Source of the DNA: an uncultured Sphingomonadaceae bacterium
Lineage (GTDB): Bacteria > Pseudomonadota > Alphaproteobacteria > Sphingomonadales > Sphingomonadaceae
Length of the DNA: 5,305 nucleotides
Reading direction: 5' to 3'
Assembly: GCA_937920575.1 (NCBI GenBank)
Contig: CAKZSF010000092.1
Span: 1-5,305 of the forward strand
Under the pieces are notes generated by a model. The model worked only from the letters and a program-made list of their open reading frames with translations. It had not been told where the DNA came from and did no database searches. The number at the start of each line of letters is the position of its first letter. The first letter of the stretch is position 1. The position numbers were made by a program, and so were the translations under genes. Of this stretch, positions 1 to 5,305 are shown piece after piece.

Positions 1-234
1 ATCGAAGCCAATCTGGAAAGCCGCAAGGGCAAGCAGCACTGGATCGAGCTGACGCTCACCGAAGGCAAAAACCGCGAAGTGCGCCGTGTGCTGGAACATT
101 TGGGGCTGAAAGTCAGTCGCCTGATCCGCACCGCCTATGGCCCCTTCGAATTGGATGACATTCCGCGCGGCCGCGCTGATGAAATCCGCCATGGCGATCT
201 CTCTCGCTTCCAAAGTTGGTTGAAGAAACAATGA
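1..234 (+). CDS. rRNA pseudouridine synthase, RsuA/RluB family (C-terminal fragment)
   Basis: This is the last 77 residues of a gene whose start lies upstream of the window, open from base 1 to the TGA at 232-234. The family isomerises a specific uridine to pseudouridine in 16S or 23S rRNA in the cytoplasm. The support is the conserved C-terminal signature of the RsuA/RluB/RluE/RluF group: EGKNREVRRVLEHLG at visible residues 21-35, followed by VSRLIRTAYGPFEL (38-51) and a short IPRGRADEI segment. The N-terminal S4 RNA-binding domain and the catalytic aspartate would lie outside the window, so activity and target position (RsuA-like 16S or RluB-like 23S) cannot be decided. The protein ends soon after the catalytic domain, without a long basic tail in the part seen. 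Its stop codon overlaps the rsmD start as ATGA, so the two rRNA-modification genes are very probably co-transcribed and translationally coupled. Confidence 0.9.
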   Translation: MEANLESRKGKQHWIELTLTEGKNREVRRVLEHLGLKVSRLIRTAYGPFELDDIPRGRADEIRHGDLSRFQSWLKKQ

Positions 235-779
235 GGGTAATCGCAGGCGAATGGCGCGGACGGCGATTGCTGGCTCCCCCGGGTGACGAGACTCGCCCGA
301 CTGCCGACCGTACCCGCGAAACGTTGTTTTCAATGCTGACCAGTCGTCTGGGCGATTTTGAAGGGCTTAGAGTCGGGGATTTCTTCGCAGGTTCCGGCGC
401 CTTGGGTCTGGAGGCTCTGTCGCGCGGCGCAGCAAGCTGCTTGTTTGCCGAACAGGATTCCAGCGCCTTGAAAATCCTCAAGCACAATGTCGCCGCTCTG
501 AAAGCGCGCGAACAATGCGATGTCCGGGCGACTTCGGTGCTGACTCTCGGTCCGGCAAAGCAACCGCTTGATCTCGTGCTGATGGATCCGCCCTACAAGA
601 CAGGCGCAGGCGAGGTCGCGCTCGACAAGCTTGGGCGTCTGGGATGGTTCGCACCCTCAAGCTGGATCGTGATCGAAACGGATCGCAGCGAGAGCATTGA
701 TGTCGATGGCTTTGAAATCGAGACAGAACGCCGTGTCGGGAAAGCCAAGCTGACTTTCCTACGTCCACAAGACAGTTGA
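231..779 (+). CDS. rsmD: 16S rRNA (guanine(966)-N2)-methyltransferase RsmD
   Basis: RsmD uses S-adenosylmethionine to methylate N2 of G966 in 16S rRNA on the small subunit. The 182-residue length fits the family. In order, the protein shows the typical start MRVIAGEWRGRRL, the family block TRPTADRTRETLFSML (residues 21-36), SAM-binding motif I DFFAGSGALGLE (50-61), an acidic residue after the next strand (E74), and the catalytic DPPY motif (119-122) preceded by LVLM. I chose the ATG at 231 because family members begin MRVIAG. An in-frame TTG at 216 would only add MVEET. The ATG overlaps the upstream TGA by two bases, and only a weak GAAG (222-225) precedes it, so translation probably depends on re-initiation from the pseudouridine synthase. 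That neighbour supports a shared role in rRNA maturation. No key residue is missing. Confidence 0.96.
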   Translation: MRVIAGEWRGRRLLAPPGDETRPTADRTRETLFSMLTSRLGDFEGLRVGDFFAGSGALGLEALSRGAASCLFAEQDSSALKILKHNVAALKAREQCDVRATSVLTLGPAKQPLDLVLMDPPYKTGAGEVALDKLGRLGWFAPSSWIVIETDRSESIDVDGFEIETERRVGKAKLTFLRPQDS

Positions 780-839
780 GCATGGCATCCAGAGGCGCTT
801 GCGAGCCGCATCAATGTTCTCTAGCTGTTCGCATGACTT
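780..839 (+). other. rsmD-uvrD gap with possible 21-codon leader ORF
   Basis: This 60-base spacer separates two same-strand genes. It has no convincing sigma-70 promoter, no terminator hairpin and no Shine-Dalgarno sequence in front of uvrD. It does contain an ATG at 782-784, three bases after the rsmD stop. That ATG opens a frame of 21 codons ending at TGA 845-847, and so runs 8 bases into uvrD. The deduced peptide is MASRGACEPHQ followed by CSLAVRMTYA. A frame this short could easily be chance, so the possible link with uvrD translation is an inference. Confidence 0.25.
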
Positions 840-3149
840 ATGCCTGATGATCCTGCCCTTCCCGTCGCCGCCGACAATGCTGGCGAACCACCCTACCTCG
901 CACGGTTGAACGAGCCGCAGCGCGAGGCCGTGCTGACGACCGAAGGCCCGGTGCTGATGTTGGCTGGCGCTGGCACGGGCAAGACAGCCGCGCTCACAAC
1001 CCGCCTCGGCCATCTGGTCGCCACCCGCCGCGCCTGGCCCAGCGAAATTCTATGCGTCACCTTCACCAACAAGGCCGCGCGCGAAATGCGCGAGCGTGTC
1101 GGGCAATTGATCGGTCCGGCGGTAGAAGGCATGCCGTGGCTCGGCACATTCCATTCGATCTGTGCGAAGATGCTGCGCCGCCATGCTGAATTGGTGGGAC
1201 TGGAAAGCAATTACACGATCATCGACATGGATGATCAGAAGCGCTTACTTAAACAGCTGATCACTGAAAACGAGTTGGATGAAAAGCGCTGGCCCGCCAA
1301 ACAACTCGCCGGATTAATCGACCGTTGGAAGAATCGCGGGCTGAACCCGGCTGATCTGGATGCGGTGGAGAATGAAAGCTACGCCGATGGACAGGGGCAG
1401 AAGTTCTACCAGCTCTATCAAGACCGGCTGAAAGCGCTGAACGCCTGCGATTTTGGCGATCTGTTGCTGCATATGCTCAACATATTGCGCCAGCATAAGG
1501 ACGTGTTGGCCGAATATCAGCGGCGTTTCAAATATGTGATGGTCGACGAGTATCAGGACACCAACGCGGTCCAGTATCTCTGGCTGCGGCTGCTCGCGCA
1601 GGAACGCAAGAATATCTGCGTTGTCGGCGATGATGACCAGTCGATCTATTCATGGCGCGGGGCAGAAGTCGCCAACATCCTACGGTTTGAAAAGGATTTT
1701 CCCGGCGCCAAGATCGTTCGGTTGGAGCAGAATTATCGTTCCACCCCGCATATCCTCGCTGCCGCATCGGGCCTGATCAACGCCAACAGCCAGCGGCTGG
1801 GTAAGACATTGTGGACCGAGGTTGAAACCGGCGAGAAAGTGCGCGTTATCGGGGTTTGGGATGCTCCAGAGGAAGCGCGCCGTGTGGGCGAAGAGATTGA
1901 GCGGTTGGAAGGCGAAGGCGCTGACCTCGACCAGATCGCCATTCTTGTGCGCGCGCAATACCAGACGCGCGAGATCGAGGATCGATTTATCCAGATCGGG
2001 ATCAATTACCGCATCATTGGCGGATTCCGATTTTATGAGCGCGCCGAAATTCGCGATGCCCTCGCCTATTTGCGCGTCATTGCGCAGCAACAAGACGATC
2101 TCGCATTTGAGCGGATTTACAACCAGCCGAAGCGCGGGCTTGGCGCGAAGACGCTGGAATCGATGCATCGCCATGCGCGCAAGTCCGGGCTCCCATTGGC
2201 TGCAGCCTCGCTGCAGCTCGCGGACAACGACGAACTGCCCAAGCGGGCAAGCGGCACCATCGGCTCGCTGATGCGCGACTTTCTGCGCTGGCGTGAACTG
2301 AGCGAACAAGTCACGCCATCAGAACTGCTTCGCACCGTGTTGGATGAGAGCGGATACAGCGACATGCTGGCGGCAGATCGCTCAGCCGAAAGCGCGGGTC
2401 GTGCAGAGAACTTGACCGAACTAGCCCGCGCGATGGAGGAATACGAAACACTCGGCGATTTCCTCGAACATGTCTCGCTGGTGATGGACAATGACGCGAA
2501 TGACGATGGCGAGAAAGTCACCATCATGACCATTCACGCCGCCAAGGGGCTGGAATTCAACCACGTGTTTCTGGTCGGATGGGAAGAAGGCGTATTCCCG
2601 TCGCAACGCTCGCTCGATGAAGGGGGGCTCGCCAGTCTGGAAGAGGAGCGCCGGCTCGCCTATGTCGCGATCACGCGCGCGCGGCGGCGCTGCACCATTC
2701 TCCATGCGGCGAACCGGCGGATCTATGGCCAATGGAGCAGCTCGATTCCCAGTCGCTTTATCGAAGAATTACCCCCTGAACATATCGAGCAGGAAACAAC
2801 GCTGACCGGCGGCGCTAGCATGTGGCGCGCGAACTTCAGCGAGCAGGATGATCCCTTCGCCCATGTCGCGCAGGCCCGCCCGGACGTGGCGCAAAAGCGC
2901 GGCCCCGGTTGGCAACGCGCGCTAAGCTCAGGCTATGACCGCAAGCCCGCGCGCGTGAAGGAAAACACGCGGTCCGTGGCCAGCTTCGCCGCCAAACCCC
3001 GCACCGACATCACCGTCGGCGCGCGCGTGTTCCACGACAAATTCGGCTATGGATTTGTTACGGATCAGGAAGGCAACCGTCTGGAGATCGAATTCGAAAA
3101 AAGCGGCACGAAGCGGGTGATCGACAGCTTTGTGATGCTGGCGGATTAA
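840..3149 (+). CDS. uvrD: ATP-dependent DNA helicase UvrD/PcrA (superfamily 1A)
   Basis: This is a 3'-5' DNA helicase that removes the incised oligonucleotide and UvrC in nucleotide excision repair, unwinds nicked DNA in mismatch repair, and clears RecA or stalled RNA polymerase. All helicase motifs are present in order: Q motif LNEPQREAV (23-31), Walker A GAGTGKT (43-49, K48), Ia VTFTNKAAREM (73-83), GTFHSICAKMLR (102-113), II VDEYQDTN (235-242), III GDDDQSIYSWRG (263-274), IV QNYRS (297-301), V TIMTIHAAKGLEF (561-573) and VI RRLAYVAITRA (604-614, arginine finger R613). The C-terminus (726-769, VGARVFHDKFGYG onward) matches the PcrA/UvrD Tudor-like domain that binds RNA polymerase, joined by a charged linker (about 645-720). 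At 769 residues it is slightly longer than E. coli UvrD (720). The ATG at 840 is the first possible start, since an in-frame TGA sits at 834-836. No clear Shine-Dalgarno precedes it. Naming as UvrD or PcrA is a matter of convention here. Confidence 0.96.
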   Translation: MPDDPALPVAADNAGEPPYLARLNEPQREAVLTTEGPVLMLAGAGTGKTAALTTRLGHLVATRRAWPSEILCVTFTNKAAREMRERVGQLIGPAVEGMPWLGTFHSICAKMLRRHAELVGLESNYTIIDMDDQKRLLKQLITENELDEKRWPAKQLAGLIDRWKNRGLNPADLDAVENESYADGQGQKFYQLYQDRLKALNACDFGDLLLHMLNILRQHKDVLAEYQRRFKYVMVDEYQDTNAVQYLWLRLLAQERKNICVVGDDDQSIYSWRGAEVANILRFEKDFPGAKIVRLEQNYRSTPHILAAASGLINANSQRLGKTLWTEVETGEKVRVIGVWDAPEEARRVGEEIERLEGEGADLDQIAILVRAQYQTREIEDRFIQIGINYRIIGGFRFYERAEIRDALAYLRVIAQQQDDLAFERIYNQPKRGLGAKTLESMHRHARKSGLPLAAASLQLADNDELPKRASGTIGSLMRDFLRWRELSEQVTPSELLRTVLDESGYSDMLAADRSAESAGRAENLTELARAMEEYETLGDFLEHVSLVMDNDANDDGEKVTIMTIHAAKGLEFNHVFLVGWEEGVFPSQRSLDEGGLASLEEERRLAYVAITRARRRCTILHAANRRIYGQWSSSIPSRFIEELPPEHIEQETTLTGGASMWRANFSEQDDPFAHVAQARPDVAQKRGPGWQRALSSGYDRKPARVKENTRSVASFAAKPRTDITVGARVFHDKFGYGFVTDQEGNRLEIEFEKSGTKRVIDSFVMLAD

Positions 3150-3778
3150 CTCCCCAACGCCACCCAAATCGCCGCGTACAGAGAGCTCCCGCCCAGCGTC
3201 CCGAAGGCGTGCCAAATTGGGTAGCGGAAGCGCATGCCTTTCCTACGGTAGAACAGCGTCCCGATGGTGTAGAACAGGCCGCCTATCCCGATCGCGTAGG
3301 TTGAGAAGCGCGGCAGTTCATTCCAGAAATCCGGCAGCGCAAACAGCGCAAACCACCCCAGCCCCAGATAGGACAGCAGCGACCAGCGCGAGTCCAAATT
3401 CTTGCCGAAGATTTTGAACCACACGCCGACGATCGCGAACATCCAGATGATTGTAAGGATCGTGAAAGCGCTGGCGGTTGCCGCCACGGTGAGCAGCGGG
3501 CTGAACGTCGCGGCGATCACCACATAGATTGCCGCGTGGTCCCACCGCCGCATGGTAGGTCGCCAGTCATGGCGTGGCAGCAAGTGGTAAGCGAAGGAAA
3601 TACCAACCGAAAACAGGATTGCAGCGACATAGACCACTGTGGCCAACAAAACGCCGCGCTCATCGCGGGCAGCGGCCATCTGCACAAGAAATACACTCAG
3701 GATAGCCAGGCCCACCAGGCTGATCGCGTGGACGGCAAAATCTGCCTGACGTTCGGGTTTGGTGCTGCTGGGATACAT
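3146..3778 (-). CDS. hemolysin III family (TrhA/YqfA-like, PAQR superfamily) membrane protein
   Basis: This is a 210-residue integral inner-membrane protein with seven hydrophobic segments at roughly 14-36, 42-64, 79-100, 104-124, 133-152, 159-178 and 186-209. Family marks are ERQADFAVHAIS near the N-terminus (E9, H17), the SxxYH motif SFAYH (61-65), WDHAAIY with D80/H81, and a final helix starting YPIWHAF (H190). PAQR proteins (adiponectin receptors, bacterial hemolysin III) are thought to be zinc-dependent membrane hydrolases; bacterial members are linked to membrane fluidity and lipid metabolism, and the hemolysin name is historical. The usual HxxxH of the last helix reads YxxxH here (Y186, H190), so one expected metal ligand is absent. 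I chose the ATG at 3778, giving MYPSSTKPERQ. A TTG at 3805 with an AAGG eight bases upstream would add nine residues and is a real alternative. The gene follows the hydroxylase gene closely, suggesting an operon, and its stop shares TTAA with uvrD. Confidence 0.87.
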   Translation of the reverse strand: MYPSSTKPERQADFAVHAISLVGLAILSVFLVQMAAARDERGVLLATVVYVAAILFSVGISFAYHLLPRHDWRPTMRRWDHAAIYVVIAATFSPLLTVAATASAFTILTIIWMFAIVGVWFKIFGKNLDSRWSLLSYLGLGWFALFALPDFWNELPRFSTYAIGIGGLFYTIGTLFYRRKGMRFRYPIWHAFGTLGGSSLYAAIWVALGS

Positions 3779-3826
3779 AGGCTTCGGGAAAAGCCCGTCG
3801 CGCAAGCCTATGGCCTTGTCAATGCG

Positions 3827-4666
3827 TTAGGCTTTGGCCGCGTCGCCAGTGACGGTCTCGCCCTCAATCGCTTCACCGCGCGCCATTTTTGCGTAGAAAT
3901 CAACCGGGCGCGCTAGCTCACCAAGAATATCACGGCTGCCGCCATCAATGCCAGTTTCGCAATCAAGATGTGGGCGCGGATCTTGCCAAGTGCCGAACAG
4001 GCGGTCCCAAATGCTGACAAAACCAGCGTAATTCGAATTCGCCAGTTGGCGATCGCGAATGTGGTGCACGCGGTGCGCGGCCGGGCTCATCAAAATCCAG
4101 TCAAACTTGCCCAGCGTCCATTTGGTATCGGCATGAATGAAGAAGCCCCACCACACATGGATGAATTTGGTCAGCAGGATCGCCCAGATCGGAATGCCGA
4201 TCAGCAGCAGTGGTGTCGCATCAATGATAGTGCTAACCAGTTGCCCCAACGGGTGTTTGCGCACCAGCGTGAGCCAAGTAATCGTCTCGTCCGAGTGGTG
4301 CGTGGCGTGAATCGGCCACAGCGCAGGCGTGTGCTCAATCCGATGCCGCCAATAGATCACCAAGTCAGCCAGCAACAGCGTTGCAACCAACGTGGCGATC
4401 TCGGGCAAGCCCAGCCAGAACTGCTCGAAGGCAGCAATCGGCGTTACGGTTGCCGAAATCCATGATTTGGGCAGCGCGAAAAAGGGTGCGAGCAACACAA
4501 GATTGATGCTGACCAACCCAAGATTTGTCAGCGTTTCACGTTTGGCCCGCTGCATCATGCCAACCACTGCTGCGCGCTTCATCACAAGCGCAAACAGACC
4601 GAAGATCACAGTCGGCGGGAGGAGGAAACGCACCGCGTCTCCAGTGGCTGCAACGAAGCTTTCCAT
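3827..4666 (-). CDS. sterol desaturase / fatty acid hydroxylase family protein
   Basis: This 279-residue membrane di-iron oxygenase belongs to the family that hydroxylates or desaturates lipids with O2 and a reductant. Histidine boxes place it firmly: HRIEH (108-112), HATHH (120-124), HP in LVRKHPL (138), H170 and H178 around the third hydrophobic region, and HRVHH (198-202). These are followed by the family tail NYAGFVSIWDRLFGTW (212-227). Hydrophobic segments lie at about 14-29, 49-66, 88-106 and 147-178. The substrate cannot be read from sequence. Known relatives act on sterols, fatty acyl chains, sphingoid bases, ether lipids or carotenoid rings, and sphingomonads make 2-hydroxy fatty acids, glycosphingolipids and hydroxylated carotenoids. 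The ATG at 4666 gives the expected N-terminal membrane segment, and no clear Shine-Dalgarno is visible. The stop TAA (3827-3829) is 21 or 48 bases before the hemolysin III gene, depending on its start, so the two are probably co-transcribed. Confidence 0.92.
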   Translation of the reverse strand: MESFVAATGDAVRFLLPPTVIFGLFALVMKRAAVVGMMQRAKRETLTNLGLVSINLVLLAPFFALPKSWISATVTPIAAFEQFWLGLPEIATLVATLLLADLVIYWRHRIEHTPALWPIHATHHSDETITWLTLVRKHPLGQLVSTIIDATPLLLIGIPIWAILLTKFIHVWWGFFIHADTKWTLGKFDWILMSPAAHRVHHIRDRQLANSNYAGFVSIWDRLFGTWQDPRPHLDCETGIDGGSRDILGELARPVDFYAKMARGEAIEGETVTGDAAKA

Positions 4667-4722
4667 AGCGCTGTGAAAACTAGCGCCTAGATGGCAAACA
4701 AATGGTTAATTGGCAGACGAAA

Positions 4723-4740
4723 TGAGCGCCTGCGCGCCCA
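4723..4740 (-). terminator. possible weak rho-independent terminator after the RNA helicase gene
   Basis: On the minus strand, seven bases after the helicase TGA, the transcript reads UGGGCGC, loop GCAG, GCGCUCA. This is a 7-bp stem with one G-U wobble, followed by UUUCGUCU. The wobble pairs only in the minus-strand RNA, where the plus-strand RNA would have an A-C mismatch, so orientation fits the helicase gene. The U tract is interrupted, so termination may be partial and read-through into the hydroxylase gene is possible. Confidence 0.4.
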
Positions 4741-4746
4741 GTGCAC

Positions 4747-5305
4747 TCAACGGTTCAGCGAAACGTCTAGAAAGCCGGGCTTGGGCCCAACCCATTCGCC
4801 ATCATCGCTGGCATTGCCGCTTTCTAGCTCTGGCTCAGGAGCGGACTTGCGTGGTTTGCGCGGTGCACGCTCCTTCTTAGGCTTCTTGGGAGCCTCTTCA
4901 CGGGGTTGCTGATCAACCTCTTCATTATCCCGTTGGCGAGCACGTGATCTGCGCTTTGGCTTCTCTTCCGCGGCGTCATCATCGTCACGAGACTTAGGTT
5001 TTGGCTTCGATTTGCCCGGATCAATCAGCTCAACCCGCACGTCTTCCTTGCCAAAGACCTTGATCTTCGCGCCAGTCAGCTTCTCGACATTGCCAATCGC
5101 TTCTTCATCCTCTGGCGTCACCAGAGTAAACGCGCGGCCTTTCGCCCCTGCCCGGCCCGTGCGGCCAATACGGTGAACATAGTCATCAGGGTGCCACGGC
5201 GTGTCGAAATTGAAGACGTGGCTCACGCCCTTGATATCCAGCCCGCGCGCGGCGACATCGGATGCGACCAGAATGTTCACATCGCCCGATTTAAACCGTT
5301 CCAGT
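4747..5305 (-). CDS. DEAD-box ATP-dependent RNA helicase (C-terminal part, 5' end outside window)
   Basis: This fragment carries 185 residues of the second RecA-like domain and the tail of a DEAD-box RNA helicase, which unwinds RNA duplexes in ribosome assembly or RNA decay in the cytoplasm. The frame is open to the window edge and begins [15 protein letters not shown], so the GTG at 5280 is an internal codon. Motif V is [13 protein letters not shown] (visible residues 12-24), followed by [16 protein letters not shown] and motif [12 protein letters not shown] (44-53). The segment [18 protein letters not shown] (64-81) is typical of RhlE-like members. From about residue 96 comes a low-complexity tail with [11 protein letters not shown], then Arg-rich and Lys/Pro-rich stretches, ending in an acidic patch and [13 protein letters not shown]. 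Such basic tails usually bind RNA without sequence specificity. The DEAD box itself is not in the window, so the subfamily (RhlE, CsdA, SrmB or other) stays open, with RhlE the best guess. Confidence 0.93.
   Translation of the reverse strand, partial: LERFKSGDVNILVASDVAARGLDIKGVSHVFNFDTPWHPDDYVHRIGRTGRAGAKGRAFTLVTPEDEEAIGNVEKLTGAKIKVFGKEDVRVELIDPGKSKPKPKSRDDDDAAEEKPKRRSRARQRDNEEVDQQPREEAPKKPKKERAPRKPRKSAPEPELESGNASDDGEWVGPKPGFLDVSLNR

Noticed and set aside
2206..2220. Paired ctgcag sites in uvrD resembling a small repeat
   Set aside because: They encode an Ala/Leu-rich helix in the helicase, and no larger repeat unit surrounds them.
1680..2309. 209-codon open frame on the minus strand within uvrD
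   Set aside because: It lies wholly inside a gene whose helicase motifs are all intact, and its translation has no recognisable motif. Long antisense frames are common opposite GC-rich genes.
3194..3264. 11-base direct repeat cagcgtcccga at 3194-3204 and 3254-3264, exactly 60 bases apart
   Set aside because: Both copies are in the same frame of the hemolysin III gene and encode similar small-residue helix turns (TLGG and TIGT), so coding similarity explains them.
3146..3778. Reading the hemolysin III protein as a toxin
   Set aside because: The name is historical. The protein is a seven-helix PAQR-type membrane protein without a secretion signal or secretion genes nearby.
3536..3916. 126-codon plus-strand frame across the hydroxylase/hemolysin III junction
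   Set aside because: No motif and no ribosome binding site; both minus-strand genes it opposes are well supported.
3968..4465. 165-codon plus-strand frame opposite the hydroxylase gene
   Set aside because: The minus-strand frame carries all three histidine boxes and the family tail. The plus-strand product is an unstructured, Arg/Gln-rich shadow.
4747..5280. GTG at 5280 as the real start of the RNA helicase gene
   Set aside because: The frame is open to the window edge, and the upstream residues (LERFKSGD) match the helicase domain just before motif V, so the gene is only cut by the window.
1..5305. Mobile element, CRISPR array, tRNA or foreign island
   Set aside because: No transposase, terminal inverted repeats, spaced repeats or tRNA-like folds were seen, genes are tightly packed, and composition looks even across the window.

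Overview
The window looks like ordinary chromosome from an alphaproteobacterium, most plausibly a sphingomonad (Sphingomonadales, Erythrobacter-like). This rests on the moderately high GC content, weak Shine-Dalgarno signals and protein style. The taxonomic call is an inference, because the window has no rRNA or marker gene.

The layout is two converging blocks. The plus-strand block (1-3149) holds the C-terminal end of an RsuA/RluB-family rRNA pseudouridine synthase, then rsmD (16S rRNA m2G966 methyltransferase) overlapping it by an ATGA start/stop, then after a 60-base gap a full-length UvrD/PcrA superfamily 1 DNA helicase. The minus-strand block (5305-3146) is read in the order: C-terminal end of a DEAD-box RNA helicase with a long charged tail, an 80-base gap with a possible terminator hairpin, a sterol desaturase/fatty acid hydroxylase family membrane di-iron enzyme, and a hemolysin III (PAQR superfamily) seven-helix membrane protein. 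The two blocks meet at the palindrome TTAA (3146-3149), which supplies the stop codon of uvrD on one strand and of the hemolysin III gene on the other.

The themes are RNA modification and remodelling (pseudouridine synthase, RsmD, RNA helicase), DNA repair (UvrD) and membrane lipid chemistry (hydroxylase plus PAQR protein). The first two gene pairs are housekeeping. The hydroxylase/PAQR pair is the only place where an undescribed functional link is plausible, and the PAQR protein appears to lack one of the histidines expected in its metal site. I see no mobile element, CRISPR array, tRNA, rRNA or clear foreign island. There is no gene-free stretch longer than 80 bases. I did not find convincing evidence for a previously undescribed system.
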